Source: Bacteroidota bacterium (GTDB taxonomy: Bacteria; Bacteroidota; Bacteroidia; Bacteroidales; Lentimicrobiaceae). From it: a DNA stretch of 64,000 nucleotides. The stretch is from assembly GCA_023417935.1 (NCBI GenBank), contig JAEZDY010000024.1, positions 124,001-188,000 on the forward strand, given 5' to 3'. The notes under the pieces are model-generated. The model was given only the letters and a program-made list of their open reading frames with translations, made no database searches and was not told the origin of the DNA. The first letter of the stretch is position 1. Each line of letters starts with the position of its first letter. This document shows, one piece after another, positions 42,531 through 53,180 of the stretch. The position numbers were made by a program, and so were the translations under genes.

Positions 42531-42700
42531 TAGTTTTTTATTTATAAGCCTTGGTTCACTCAAAGAAAATTAGCGAAAGCTCGTCCTATCATTATCAAAA
42601 TTCAGAACACAAACCGTTTAGTTCTTGTCAAAAAGCATTATACCATCAATTTGACTCTTGTAAAAGACTGAAAGGCAAACACATTAGTTCTACTTAGAAA

Positions 42701-43417
42701 TTAAAATACAAACAATTTGGTTCTCTGCCCACAACTAGAGCTAACAAGATATCCGAAGTCGTAATTCATTTCAACAACAAACATAACCCCCAGATTATGA
42801 GTGGCATTGGCTTCAGCGCTATCGAGGAAAGGAAAGTTAAGATTCCTGCCTTCGTCGCTGGCAATGTCATTGAGTGTATAGTTTAGCCTGATGCCTGTGG
42901 TAATACCAAAATTGTCGGTACCAAAAACATATCCTCCAAAGCCCAATGCTAATGAAAATATGCTTTTATTTATAATATTATCCGGTGTACTGGTAGATGG
43001 GAAAGTAATATTGTTATCGCTAAAATCAACCTTTGTAACAGTACTCCACTGCGGACCCACTTCAAAATAAGTACCCTTTACGTTTGATCTGTACATTAGT
43101 AGCAAATCTCTGCTGTGAATGGTGTATTCGCGGTTTTTCTCTAGCCCTGCTTCAGGATAATAAATAAAACCCTGACTAAAGGATGTTTGCATGATATCAA
43201 AAGTAATCTGATGGGCCTGTATGAAGTTGAAACCCAACTTGGCACCATATCCATACCCCGGTTTAAATTGATGGGTTAATGTTTGTTTGTCGAATATTTG
43301 CTTATTATACATGAAAGACGACCCAATTCCTCCCTTAATACCTATATCAAACCACGGCTGCGCTTTCAAAGCTGATGAAATAAGTACTAGCAATAAAATG
43401 GTAGTTATTTTTTTCAT
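42701..43417 (-). CDS. Outer-membrane beta-barrel protein
   Basis: A 238-residue protein with a signal peptide (1-19, ALKAQ). The mature part alternates aromatic and polar residues in short strands with Gly turns (FDIGIKGGIGSSFMYN, YGAKLGFNFIQ, FSLALGFGGYVFG, NFGITTGIRLNYT), the pattern of the small PorT/OmpA-like barrels that abound in Bacteroidota. It ends in aromatic residues (KLFVF), as expected for barrel insertion. No specific function can be assigned; calling it PorT would go beyond the evidence. It is divergent from ruvA with a 204-base spacer, in which no other gene is apparent. Confidence 0.75.
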   Translation of the reverse strand: MKKITTILLLVLISSALKAQPWFDIGIKGGIGSSFMYNKQIFDKQTLTHQFKPGYGYGAKLGFNFIQAHQITFDIMQTSFSQGFIYYPEAGLEKNREYTIHSRDLLLMYRSNVKGTYFEVGPQWSTVTKVDFSDNNITFPSTSTPDNIINKSIFSLALGFGGYVFGTDNFGITTGIRLNYTLNDIASDEGRNLNFPFLDSAEANATHNLGVMFVVEMNYDFGYLVSSSCGQRTKLFVF

Positions 43418-43589
43418 AAAATTTTAGGTTAAATTGTGTATTTATCTGAATCTTCCAACTCTTTCGTTTAAATCAGCTATAGTTCAAAAATTATTGACAG
43501 TACTTTATACATACTGTATTCGAGGGTAAAGTTAACTTTTTTGATATCTCAAACTTAAAATGGAAAGGCAATTATCAAATATTTATCTC

Positions 43590-43597
43590 TATTTTTG
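43590..43597 (+). promoter_or_regulatory. -7 promoter element for ruvA
   Basis: TATTTTTG is an exact TAnnTTTG match 25 bases before ATG 43622. It overlaps the TTG at 43595, which argues against that codon as the start. Confidence 0.5.
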
Positions 43598-43621
43598 TCG
43601 GTTAACAGATTTCAATTTAAA

Positions 43622-44206
43622 ATGTTCGCTTTTATTGAGGGTACTGTAGAATCACTTAACCCCGCTTCAGCAATACTAAATTGCAATGGAGTGGGCTATG
43701 ATCTTGCTATTTCACTTAATACCTATACTTTAATAAAAGGGAAAGCAGAGTGCAGGTTGCTGACTCATTTGGTGGTACGGGAAGATGCACATATTCTCTT
43801 CGGCTTTGCTAACGAAGATGAAAGAATCTTATTTCGTCATTTGATTTCAGTTTCAGGGGTTGGAGCAAATACTGCACGACTAATATTATCCTCACTTTCA
43901 CCAGGGGATGTTTCAGAGGCAATCATCAACGCAAAAGTAGGTTTGCTTCAGAAGGTGAAGGGTATTGGTGGAAAGACAGCCCAGCGTATAATTATTGACT
44001 TGAAAGATAAACTGGTGAAAGACACTGGCATACGAGAATTTTTAGGAACATCACACAATACTAATAAAGAAGAGGCGTTATCAGCATTAACTTTGCTGGG
44101 CTTTAACAAAGCACTGGCAGAGAAGACAGTTGATAAAATTCTTCAGGATGAGGGTTCTTCTATTTCAGTAGAACAGTTAATTAAGAGTGCACTTAAAATA
44201 ATGTAG
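43622..44206 (+). CDS. ruvA: Holliday junction branch migration protein RuvA
   Basis: A 194-residue protein. I start at ATG 43622 (MFAFIEGTVESL), which matches the family's N-terminus and lies after the promoter element. Domain I (OB fold) is ~1-65 (YDLAISLNTYT). Domain II has two helix-hairpin-helix motifs: LISVSGVGANTARLILS and LLQKVKGIGGKTAQRIIIDLKDKL. Domain III is the C-terminal UBA-like segment (ALSALTLLGFNKALAEKTVDKI). RuvA tetramers hold four-way junctions and load RuvB during recombinational repair. sprA follows after 55 bases; the same ruvA-sprA order is, as I recall, frequent in Bacteroidota. Confidence 0.96.
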   Translation: MFAFIEGTVESLNPASAILNCNGVGYDLAISLNTYTLIKGKAECRLLTHLVVREDAHILFGFANEDERILFRHLISVSGVGANTARLILSSLSPGDVSEAIINAKVGLLQKVKGIGGKTAQRIIIDLKDKLVKDTGIREFLGTSHNTNKEEALSALTLLGFNKALAEKTVDKILQDEGSSISVEQLIKSALKIM

Positions 44207-44216
44207 CTGACAGCAT

Positions 44217-44224
44217 TAGTTTTG
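44217..44224 (+). promoter_or_regulatory. -7 promoter element for sprA
   Basis: TAGTTTTG is an exact TAnnTTTG match, just after the ruvA stop and 38 bases before the sprA start at 44262. Confidence 0.45.
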
Positions 44225-44261
44225 AAGCTATAATTGACACAACAAAAAAATTAAAAGTTCC

Positions 44262-47200
44262 TTGGAGCGCATCATTAAATTCTTATTACGATCATTTGTA
44301 CTGCTTTTCGTTGTGACCCTGCTGTGGGGTATATTTATTGCACCTGTTAATTCAGCTTCACCCGAAAGTATACTTAACCAATACACACCACCAGATACCA
44401 CTTTACCGGGTGGTGATCTTCCTTATCCTATACCAACGCCTCAGCCGGGAGAAATGCCATCGGAAGAAGAGGACAATAAACTTTTTTTAGAGCCTCCATC
44501 TAACTTTAGCGAAGAGCTTATTTATGATCCTGTAACTAATACATATACCTATACAAAGAAGGCAGGTGAACTAGACCTTACCTCGCCATGGGGTTATACA
44601 ATGGAGGAATACCAGGAAATAAATCTTCAACGTTCACTTCAGAGCTATTGGCGTGAAAGAGCATTAGGCACAAGTGCTGGTAGCAGCACGGGTATTATTC
44701 CACAGATTCATATAGGCGGTGAAGTGTTTGACCGCATATTTGGTGGAAATACCATAGATATACGGCCTCAGGGAAGTGCTGAAGTTACTTTCGGTATAAA
44801 CTCACAGTTTACTGATGATCCTGCCCGCGATTTGAGGCAGAGAAGGGTTACAAACTTTGACTTCCAGCAAAGGATTCAAATGAGTGTAATGGCAAAGATT
44901 GGTGATAAAATTGAGTTTAACACAAATTATAATACCGAGGCAACCTTTGATTTTGAAAATAAATTAAAGCTCAAGTACGAAGGTAAAGAGGATGAAATAA
45001 TTAAACTTATTGAAGCTGGAGACATCACATTCCCACTTACAAGTACATTGATAACCGGTAGCCAGAGCTTGTTTGGTTTAAAAACCCAGATGCAATTTGG
45101 AAAGGCAACCGTAACTGCTGTTTTCTCTCAACAAAAAAGTGAAACATCTAACATCACAGTTCAGGGTGGGGCACAAACCAGCAACTTCAGTTTAACAGCA
45201 CTTGATTATGAGGAGAACAAGCACTTCTTCCTGTCACAGTATTTTGCCGATAATTATGACAATGCATTAAGTAAGCTTCCTATCGTAAACTCAAACATTA
45301 ACATTTCAAAAATTGAAGTTTGGGTTACAAATATTGGCCCGGCAGTTACTGATAACCGTAACATTGCTGCATTTATGGATTTGGGTGAACGTGATCCATA
45401 CAATACTTCAATTATTCCAAATGCGGCAATGCGTTATCCCGATAACAGGTCAAATGACCTGATCAATAAATTTGATACAGCTACTATCCGTAATATTAAT
45501 CAGGTTACTCAATATCTTGCAGGACCACCTTTCGGTTTTACTGCCGGAACTGATTTTGACAAAGTTGAGAATGCGAGGAAACTAAACCCAAGTGAATATA
45601 CTTTTAATTCCAAGCTTGGATTTATCTCCCTTAATGCTGCGCTAAACTCTGATCAGGTACTTGCTGTTGCATACCAGTATACAGTGATTGGCCAACAAGG
45701 AGAGATATACCAGGTTGGTGAATTCTCTGATGAAGGGATTTCATCGCCTGCAACTCTTATAGTTAAGCTTCTTAAAAGCACGGCACTTAATACAAGGTTA
45801 CCTATATGGGACCTTATGATGAAAAACGTTTACAACATTGGTGCGTTCCAGGTTAACAGGGAAGACTTTATTCTCAACATCCTATATTCAGGAAATGAGA
45901 ATACTGTACCAACCGGTTATTTTACAGAAGGCCCTCCGGGCATAGTTGGAGTACCACTGCTCAGGGTGTTTAACTTTGATAACCTTGATCCTCAATTAAA
46001 TCCACCACCAGATGGAATGTTTGACTTTATTGATAATGCCGCGAGAGAAGGAGGTACTATTCAATCAACCAATGGTAGGATTTATTTTACTGTGAGGGAA
46101 CCTTTTGGTGAATACCTGAGAAGTAAGTTTACCGACCCTCAATTGGCTAACAAATACGCCTTTGATTCATTATATACCCTTACCAGAAGCGGTGCACAGC
46201 AATATCCTGACAAAAACAGGTACCTTATTGAGGGACAGTATAAATCACAGTCGGGATCAGAAATTTCATTGAATGCACTTAATGTTCCTCAAGGTTCAGT
46301 GAGAGTTACAGCAGGTGGAATCCCGTTGACTGAAAATGTTGACTATACTGTAGATTACACTTTGGGAAGAGTAAAAATTATTAATGCTGGTATTTTGAAC
46401 TCAGGTACACCAGTCAACATCTCGCTTGAGAATAACGCTACTTTCAATCTGCAACAGCAGACAATGATGGGAGCTCATGTTGACTATAAGGTCAGTAACA
46501 ATTTCCTTGTTGGTGCTACCTTGTTAAATCTTCATGAAAGACCGCTAACCCAAAAGACAAATTTTGGCCAGGAGCCTATTTCAAATACCATGTGGGGACT
46601 TAACTTTGATTACCAAACTGAGTCATTGTGGCTAACACGTTTGGTCGACAAATTGCCTTTTTATGGCACTAAAGTTCCATCGCGTATTCAGATCAATGGT
46701 GAAATGGCGCACTTTATTCCAGGCCACTCAAAGGCTGTTGGAAAAACAGGTACATCATACATAGACGACTTTGAGGGTAGTAAATCAACTATTGATCTAA
46801 AAAATGTTGGTACCTGGTTTTTATCAGGCATCCCAAGGGGTCAAACCTCACCTGACATGTTCCCTGAAGGAATAGTAGGGGGAGGACTGTCAACTATGTA
46901 CAACCGGGCACTTTTGAGTTGGTACACCATTGACCCATTATTTTATGATAAGAATAGTAAGCTACGCCCGGAGAATATCAGTAAAGACGAGCTATCAAGA
47001 AATAGTGTTCGATATGTTTCAGAAAAGGAAGTATTCCCTAACATATCACAGGATCATTCGCTTCCAATGAATCTGCAGGTTCTCAATCTTGCTTACTTCC
47101 CCTCAGAAAGAGGGCCAAACAACTATGATGTTACACCTTCATTTGTATCTGCGGGTATTACTGAAGATGGTTTCCTAGCGGATCCTGCAAGCAGGTGGGC

Positions 47201-50200
47201 AGGCATCATGAGAAAGGTAGAATCTTCGGACTTTGAAGCAACTAATGTTGAATATATCGAGTTTTGGTTAATGGATCCTTTCTCTGAGGATTCTACGCAT
47301 ACTGGTGGTGATTTATATTTTAATTTGGGTGATATTTCAGAAGATATACTTCCTGATGGTCGAAAAAGTTATGAGAATGGACTGCCAACAAATGAGAATG
47401 TAATTAATGTTGATACTACTATTTGGGGCCGGGTTCCTACATTGCAGTCTTTGGTTAATGCTTTTGACAACGATGAAGCTGCCAGACCATTCCAGGATGT
47501 AGGATATGATGGATTGATGGATTCTGATGAACGTACATTTTTTGATACAGCTTATATACAGAAGATTGCCAATGAATTTGGAACCGTTTCGAATGCCTAT
47601 GTAAATGCAGCCAATGACCCTTCAGGTGATAATTATCACCATTTCCGGGGTTCAGATTATGATGCTGATCCGCGTTATAGCAGCATTCTTGAACGATACA
47701 AAAGATACAACGGTACTGAAGGTAATTCCCGTTCCTCACAACAAGATGCTGAACAGTATCAAACACATGCAACCACCCTTCCAAATGTTGAAGATATAAA
47801 TCGCGATAATACGCTTAATGAGCAAGAGAGATATTTCCAGTATCGTGTACGACTTGATCCAAAAACAATGGAAGTTGGACAAAACTACATTGTTGATATA
47901 CAAACGCCTTCCGGTGAACTGAGGAAAGAAAATAACCGCCCGGTTGATGTGAAATGGTATCAATTCAGGATACCCGTTCAGAGCCCGAGTAGAGTAGTGG
48001 GGAATATCCAGGACTTCAAGAGTATACGATTCATGCGGATGTTCCTTAAAGATTTTGAGCAGGATGTAGTTTTGCGTTTTGCAACCCTTGAACTGGTAAG
48101 AGGAGAATGGCGCAAATATTATGATAACCTGCTCGCTCCCGGGGAATATATTCCTGATCCTAATCAGGGACTCACGAGCTTTGATATTTCTTCAGTTAAT
48201 ATTGAAGAAAACAGAGGCAGAGAGAATGTAAATTATAACCTTCCTCCCGATATTGAGCGTGAAATTAACGTAGGTACTACTAATCTTACTGAATTAAATG
48301 AGCAGTCAATGGTACTTAAGGTATGTGACCTGCTTGATGGTGATGCTCGTGGTGCTTATAAAACAACTGACTTTGATTTCCGTCAATATAAAAGGCTAAG
48401 AATGTATGTTCATGCCGAGAAAACCAGAGAGTTCGAGGAACTTGAAACAGGTGATCTAACTGTATTTGTAAGAATAGGTTCTGACTTTACTGAAAATTAT
48501 TACGAATATGAACTACCGGTTGAGTTTACTCCATGGGGTACATCATATTTAGAGCAAAGAGCTATATGGCCATTAGCTAACGAGATGAACATAGAACTTC
48601 AGAAACTGGTTGATGCCAAGCAACGCAGAAATGCTGCAATGGGTACCCCGGGTTCTATGATTACAGTTGTTACACCTTTCGAAGTATTTGATGGCAATAA
48701 CAAGATAACCGTTGTGGGTATGCCAAGCCTGAGTGACGTAAAAGCCTTCATGGTAGGTGTGAGGAATCCTAAAAAACAATCAATTAGCGATAATGATGAT
48801 GGTGATCCAAAATGCGCTGAGATATGGGTAAATGAGCTACGCCTTACTGATTTTGATGAAAAAAGTGGTGTAGCCGCAACAGCCAGGATAGCAGCAAATC
48901 TTGCTGATCTGGGTAATGTGATTGTATCAGGTGCATATTCTACACCGGGATTTGGTAGTATTGAGAAAAAGGTAAATGAACGCCAACAGGAAACTATTGG
49001 TCAATTTGATATAGCTACAAATATTCAATTAGGTAAATTCTTCCCTGAAAAGAGTGGTATCAAGATGCCAATGCATATTGACTATTCTGAGATGCGCTTA
49101 ACACCAAAGTACAATCCGTTAGATCCTGACATTCTGTATAAAGATCAGATCAAGGAACTTGAAAAAGACGCTAAGGATTCAATTCAAAGCAAGGTACAGG
49201 ATATTACTAAGAGAAAGAATATAAACTTTGTGAATGTCCGTAAAGAGAAGGTGGGTGCTATTGGTAAACCAAAGGTATACGATATTGAAAACTTTGACTT
49301 TACTTATGCTTACACTGAAATTTATCACAGGAATATAGACATTGAATATGATAGAAGGCGGCAATACAGAGGAGGAATAGGCTATAATTTTATCAATAAT
49401 CCTAAGCCTGTTAGGCCTTTCAATAATGTAAAAAGTCTCCAGAGAAAGTCACTCTCCATCATTAAAGACTTTAACTTCTATTACATTCCAAAGATGTTCT
49501 CATTCCGCACTGATATGAACAGGCAATACAATGAGAGGTTAATGCGTAATAAGAGTGAAGCCTTGATTATCATTGAACCAACTTATGTTAAGATGTGGGA
49601 TTGGAATAGGTTATATGATTTGAAGTTTGATCTGGCTCAATCCCTCAAGCTGGAATACCAGGCAAATGCAAATGCATATATTAATGAACCTCCGGGACGT
49701 ATTGACAGAAACAATGATGATTACGAAGCACGACGTGATTCTATTTGGGATGAAATTGGGAGCTTTGGTACGATGAATCGTTTCTCACAGAACTTCAGTC
49801 TCAATTATGTAGTGCCAATAAATAAAATTCCTGTGTTTAACTGGATAACCCTGAATACCCGTTATAACAGCACCTTTAGATGGGAAGCTTCGCCACGTTC
49901 TATTCAGGAAGTAATAGGTAATTCCATTGAAAATTCTAACACTATTAATGTAAATGGAAATGCCCGATTAACAACACTATACAATAAGTCAGCTTTTCTG
50001 CGTAAGCTTAATCAGGCGTCTGGTTCAAATAACAGACGGCAAGGAACAGTTCCACCAGCTGAAAGACGTGCCTCACTTGAACGACCCGAGGAAAAACCAG
50101 TTGAAGAAGCAGCGGTACAAGACACGACAAAGACAAGTGCTTCCAATAAAATATTCAAAGCAATTGGTATTGGAACTGTTAAATTGCTCACCGGATTCAA

Positions 50201-51527
50201 AGATCTGCAGTTCAATTATACTGAATCAAATGGAATCCTGCTACCGGGATTCACCCCAAAACCTGAGATACTTGGAAACCGTATTGATGATATGGCACCC
50301 GGTTTACCTTTTGCTTTTGGAAGTCAGGAGGATATTAGATATGAGGCTGCACGAAACGGTTGGCTCACAAGTGACACTCTGCTTAACAATGCATACATAA
50401 CACGCTTAACCAAGGATATGCTGATCAGGGCAACATATGAACCGTTCCGCGAATTCAAGATAGAGTTTAATGCCGACAAGAAAGAATCATATGGCCATCA
50501 GGAATACTTCAGAGCCGATGCTAATGGCGTATTCAGTCCAAGTGATCAACAGGATCGCGGTTCATATAGTTTATCATTTCTTTCAATCAAAACTGCTTTC
50601 GTGAAAGATGGTGATGAGAATGTTTCATCTACATTTGAAGAATTCAAAGCTAACCGCCGGATAATTGCTGCCCGTCTAGGGTTTATGAATCCAGCTTCAA
50701 CGGGAATAAATGATACTACAGGATATCCAATTGGATATGGACCAGGATCGCAGGATGTATTAATACCGGCGTTTATTGCAGCATATACCGGAACATCTGC
50801 TACAAGTGTAAACTTAACGGCTTTCCCAAAAATTCCAATTCCTAACTGGCGCTTTGATTATACCGGCCTGGGAAAACTTCCATTCCTGCAGGATCATTTT
50901 AAGCTGTTTAGCATCGGACATGCATATCGTTCAAACTATGCTGTCGGTTCATTTATTACAAATATTGAGTACCTTGAGGAAATGGGCTTCCCTGCAGGCC
51001 TTGACCTGGCGGGTAATTTTATTCCTAAAAACAGGATTGATGTTGTTACGATTTCTGAGCAATTTGTTCCACTATTCAAGGTTGATATGACGTGGAATAA
51101 CAGTCTTCTTTCCAAAATTGAATTTAAGAAATCAAGGACCCTATCCCTTAGTTTTGTGAACAATCAATTGACTGAAATTTCTAATAATGAAATTGTTGTA
51201 GGATTAGGCTACCGTTTTAAGGATGTTAAACTTAATCTTTCAAGCGGAGGTAGACGTCAGCAATTGAAAAGTGACCTAAACATTAAAACAGATTTTTCAA
51301 TTAGCGAAAATAAAACTGTCCTACGTCGACTTGATGAGGATATCAACCAGATATCGCACGGAAACCAGGTAATTAGAATAAATTCTTCTGCAGACTATGT
51401 TATAAACCAACGATTCAACATTAGGTTATTCTTTGATAAAACTATTACTAACCCATTTGTATCAAGTCAGTTTGACAACTCCAATACAAACGCGGGGATA
51501 AGCCTTCGCTTCACATTGGCTCAATAA
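44262..51527 (+). CDS. sprA: SprA/Sov, outer-membrane translocon of the type IX secretion system
   Basis: A giant 2421-residue protein, the usual length for SprA. A signal peptide (hydrophobic core FVLLFVVTLLWGIFIAPVNS) is followed by SprA N-terminal motifs (VTFGINSQFTDDPARDLRQR, SLFGLKTQMQFGKATVTAVF) and by paired family blocks such as KLGFISLNAALNSDQVLAVAY, TSYIDDFEGSKSTIDLKN and EYIEFWLMDPF. Very many aromatic-rich strands follow to the C-terminus, as expected for the 36-strand barrel known for SprA, which is the channel through which T9SS cargo leaves. The only usable start ahead of the signal peptide is TTG 44262, because the frame is closed at 44235 and no ATG intervenes. gcvH and tonB genes follow. 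Confidence 0.96.
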   Translation: MERIIKFLLRSFVLLFVVTLLWGIFIAPVNSASPESILNQYTPPDTTLPGGDLPYPIPTPQPGEMPSEEEDNKLFLEPPSNFSEELIYDPVTNTYTYTKKAGELDLTSPWGYTMEEYQEINLQRSLQSYWRERALGTSAGSSTGIIPQIHIGGEVFDRIFGGNTIDIRPQGSAEVTFGINSQFTDDPARDLRQRRVTNFDFQQRIQMSVMAKIGDKIEFNTNYNTEATFDFENKLKLKYEGKEDEIIKLIEAGDITFPLTSTLITGSQSLFGLKTQMQFGKATVTAVFSQQKSETSNITVQGGAQTSNFSLTALDYEENKHFFLSQYFADNYDNALSKLPIVNSNINISKIEVWVTNIGPAVTDNRNIAAFMDLGERDPYNTSIIPNAAMRYPDNRSNDLINKFDTATIRNINQVTQYLAGPPFGFTAGTDFDKVENARKLNPSEYTFNSKLGFISLNAALNSDQVLAVAYQYTVIGQQGEIYQVGEFSDEGISSPATLIVKLLKSTALNTRLPIWDLMMKNVYNIGAFQVNREDFILNILYSGNENTVPTGYFTEGPPGIVGVPLLRVFNFDNLDPQLNPPPDGMFDFIDNAAREGGTIQSTNGRIYFTVREPFGEYLRSKFTDPQLANKYAFDSLYTLTRSGAQQYPDKNRYLIEGQYKSQSGSEISLNALNVPQGSVRVTAGGIPLTENVDYTVDYTLGRVKIINAGILNSGTPVNISLENNATFNLQQQTMMGAHVDYKVSNNFLVGATLLNLHERPLTQKTNFGQEPISNTMWGLNFDYQTESLWLTRLVDKLPFYGTKVPSRIQINGEMAHFIPGHSKAVGKTGTSYIDDFEGSKSTIDLKNVGTWFLSGIPRGQTSPDMFPEGIVGGGLSTMYNRALLSWYTIDPLFYDKNSKLRPENISKDELSRNSVRYVSEKEVFPNISQDHSLPMNLQVLNLAYFPSERGPNNYDVTPSFVSAGITEDGFLADPASRWAGIMRKVESSDFEATNVEYIEFWLMDPFSEDSTHTGGDLYFNLGDISEDILPDGRKSYENGLPTNENVINVDTTIWGRVPTLQSLVNAFDNDEAARPFQDVGYDGLMDSDERTFFDTAYIQKIANEFGTVSNAYVNAANDPSGDNYHHFRGSDYDADPRYSSILERYKRYNGTEGNSRSSQQDAEQYQTHATTLPNVEDINRDNTLNEQERYFQYRVRLDPKTMEVGQNYIVDIQTPSGELRKENNRPVDVKWYQFRIPVQSPSRVVGNIQDFKSIRFMRMFLKDFEQDVVLRFATLELVRGEWRKYYDNLLAPGEYIPDPNQGLTSFDISSVNIEENRGRENVNYNLPPDIEREINVGTTNLTELNEQSMVLKVCDLLDGDARGAYKTTDFDFRQYKRLRMYVHAEKTREFEELETGDLTVFVRIGSDFTENYYEYELPVEFTPWGTSYLEQRAIWPLANEMNIELQKLVDAKQRRNAAMGTPGSMITVVTPFEVFDGNNKITVVGMPSLSDVKAFMVGVRNPKKQSISDNDDGDPKCAEIWVNELRLTDFDEKSGVAATARIAANLADLGNVIVSGAYSTPGFGSIEKKVNERQQETIGQFDIATNIQLGKFFPEKSGIKMPMHIDYSEMRLTPKYNPLDPDILYKDQIKELEKDAKDSIQSKVQDITKRKNINFVNVRKEKVGAIGKPKVYDIENFDFTYAYTEIYHRNIDIEYDRRRQYRGGIGYNFINNPKPVRPFNNVKSLQRKSLSIIKDFNFYYIPKMFSFRTDMNRQYNERLMRNKSEALIIIEPTYVKMWDWNRLYDLKFDLAQSLKLEYQANANAYINEPPGRIDRNNDDYEARRDSIWDEIGSFGTMNRFSQNFSLNYVVPINKIPVFNWITLNTRYNSTFRWEASPRSIQEVIGNSIENSNTINVNGNARLTTLYNKSAFLRKLNQASGSNNRRQGTVPPAERRASLERPEEKPVEEAAVQDTTKTSASNKIFKAIGIGTVKLLTGFKDLQFNYTESNGILLPGFTPKPEILGNRIDDMAPGLPFAFGSQEDIRYEAARNGWLTSDTLLNNAYITRLTKDMLIRATYEPFREFKIEFNADKKESYGHQEYFRADANGVFSPSDQQDRGSYSLSFLSIKTAFVKDGDENVSSTFEEFKANRRIIAARLGFMNPASTGINDTTGYPIGYGPGSQDVLIPAFIAAYTGTSATSVNLTAFPKIPIPNWRFDYTGLGKLPFLQDHFKLFSIGHAYRSNYAVGSFITNIEYLEEMGFPAGLDLAGNFIPKNRIDVVTISEQFVPLFKVDMTWNNSLLSKIEFKKSRTLSLSFVNNQLTEISNNEIVVGLGYRFKDVKLNLSSGGRRQQLKSDLNIKTDFSISENKTVLRRLDEDINQISHGNQVIRINSSADYVINQRFNIRLFFDKTITNPFVSSQFDNSNTNAGISLRFTLAQ

Positions 51528-51581
51528 ACTTGATCTTAAAAGAAAGATGACAAAAAATAGTGTATTAACAGGAGGTTTTCA

Positions 51582-51589
51582 TAATTTTG
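51582..51589 (+). promoter_or_regulatory. -7 promoter element for gcvH
   Basis: TAATTTTG is an exact TAnnTTTG match 34 bases before the ATG at 51623. Confidence 0.45.
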
Positions 51590-51622
51590 ACAAAAAATTC
51601 AACCATATAAAATTTTAAAGAC

Positions 51623-52003
51623 ATGAACATTCCAGTCGACCTAAAGTACACAAAAGATCATGAATGGATTAGACTAGAAGGCGATACCGCCTTTGTTGGT
51701 GTTACCGATTATGCACAAGGAGAATTAGGTGATATCGTATTCATTGAAGTTGAAACAGTTGGTGAAACTTTAGAAGAAGGTGAAACCTTTGGAAGCATTG
51801 AAGCTGTAAAAACTGTAAGTGATCTTTTCATGCCAGTTGCAGCTGAAGTTTTAGAATTTAACGAAGCCTTAAACAGCAATCCTGAATTGATCAACAAAGA
51901 TCCTTATGGCGAAGGATGGATAGTAAAGGTAAAGCCAGAAGATATTGCAAGTATACGTAATCTACTTGATCCTGAGGCATATAAAGAACTCGTTGGAGCG
52001 TAA
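51623..52003 (+). CDS. gcvH: Glycine cleavage system H protein
   Basis: A 126-residue lipoyl-carrier protein. Features are the N-terminal [29 protein letters not shown], and [15 protein letters not shown], in which Lys63 is the lipoylation site, then [17 protein letters not shown]. The H protein carries the methylamine group between the P and T proteins during glycine breakdown. No P, T or L gene lies in the window. The placement after sprA matches a conserved Bacteroidota neighbourhood as I remember it rather than a pathway cluster. Confidence 0.96.
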   Translation: MNIPVDLKYTKDHEWIRLEGDTAFVGVTDYAQGELGDIVFIEVETVGETLEEGETFGSIEAVKTVSDLFMPVAAEVLEFNEALNSNPELINKDPYGEGWIVKVKPEDIASIRNLLDPEAYKELVGA

Positions 52004-52177
52004 ATAGCTGGTTACTTATTTAAAAATATAGTAGCGCCAGGTTCAATAAATATGGCACTAAAATTGTTGATATATTAATGATCACAATTCAGGTTGTATT
52101 TAATTAAAAATAGCTTAATTTAGCTGGCCTGTAAAAAGGATTATCCTGATAAGTGTAACCACCTATTAATTAACGAT

Positions 52178-52861
52178 ATGGAAGCAAAAAAAACACCGAA
52201 AGCTGACCTTGAAAGTAAAAGAACTTTCTTTATTCAAGTCGGATTGGTAATTGCCCTTGGTCTTATGCTCGTAGCTTTTGAGTGGAAAACCTATGATGTA
52301 GAACAAATGGACCTCAGTGCACGGCAAGTTGAAACAGTTGAGGAAGAAATGGTTGAAATTACACAGCAAAACAAACCACCTCCACCTCCTGCTCCTCCAG
52401 CACAAACTACTCTTATTCACATTGTTGAAGATGATGTTGAAGTTGAAGATGACCTTATCATCGATGCAGAAGCAAATGAACTTACGGTTATAGAGGCATA
52501 TACACCTCCGGCTGTCACCGAAGAGGAAGAAGTATCAGAAGTTGAAATTTTCACTGTTGTGGAAGAATCTCCTTCTTTCCCTGGTGGTGATGTTGCACGT
52601 ATCAAATTCCTGCAACAAAACATAGTTTATCCCCAAATGGCTCGTGAAAGCGGTATTCAGGGTACTGTTTATGTTACATTCGTTGTTGAACGTAATGGAA
52701 ATGTAACAGATGTCAGAGTGCTTAGAGGTATCGGCGGAGGTTGCGATGAAGAAGCTGTAAGAGTTATCAAGGCTATGCCAAAATGGCAACCAGGTAAGCA
52801 AAGAGGTAAACCTGTTCGCGTTCAGTTTAACATGCCTATTAAGTTTACTCTTGCTGGATAA
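52178..52861 (+). CDS. TonB family energy transducer (first of two)
   Basis: A 227-residue protein. The N-terminal cytoplasmic stub (MEAKKTPKADLESKR) precedes a single membrane helix (~17-36), followed by an acidic, Pro-rich periplasmic linker (PPPPPAPPA at ~68-76) and a C-terminal TonB domain (~130-227). That domain carries SFPGGDVARIKFLQQNIVYP, GTVYVTFVVERNGNVTDVRV, GIGGGCDEEAVRVIKAMPKW and the final PVRVQFNMPIKFTL. TonB couples the ExbB-ExbD proton motor of the inner membrane to outer-membrane transporters. A closely related paralogue follows after a terminator. Confidence 0.92.
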   Translation: MEAKKTPKADLESKRTFFIQVGLVIALGLMLVAFEWKTYDVEQMDLSARQVETVEEEMVEITQQNKPPPPPAPPAQTTLIHIVEDDVEVEDDLIIDAEANELTVIEAYTPPAVTEEEEVSEVEIFTVVEESPSFPGGDVARIKFLQQNIVYPQMARESGIQGTVYVTFVVERNGNVTDVRVLRGIGGGCDEEAVRVIKAMPKWQPGKQRGKPVRVQFNMPIKFTLAG

Positions 52862-52910
52862 TAATATGCAATCATAAGAGTGCCTCTGTAAGAGTGTCTC
52901 TAATAATATT

Positions 52911-52954
52911 AAAAGAAGAAGCTGTCACAGAATGACAGCTTCTTCTTTTTTTTA
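52911..52954 (+). terminator. Terminator between the two TonB genes
   Basis: A long perfect stem (AAGAAGAAGCTGTCA / TGACAGCTTCTTCTT) with a five-base loop and a T-run. It separates the paralogues into distinct transcription units. The following ~225 bases up to 53180 show no gene. Confidence 0.9.
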
Positions 52955-53180
52955 TTGAATCCTTTAACAACTTTTGCGACCATCTTTTCTCAAAGCAACT
53001 TAGCTATCAACATTTCAAACCTGAAAATAAATATTAAGTATTACTATATAGATTGCAATAAGCGATTTAATACAGCGTTATAAATAAAAAGGACGCTAGT
53101 ATAAACTTACGGGATTAAGGTGATAGAATAACAATTTGATTGTAACCGCTTCAGTAAATACAACCAAAAAACACACTACC

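Noticed and set aside
42590..42720. Loosely similar stretches (CAAAC...TTAGTTCT) downstream of the outer-membrane protein gene
   Set aside because: Three copies match only partly and with irregular spacing, consistent with chance in AT-rich DNA.
53136..53180. Earlier TTG start of the second TonB gene
   Set aside because: The paralogue begins at the residue matching ATG 53181.
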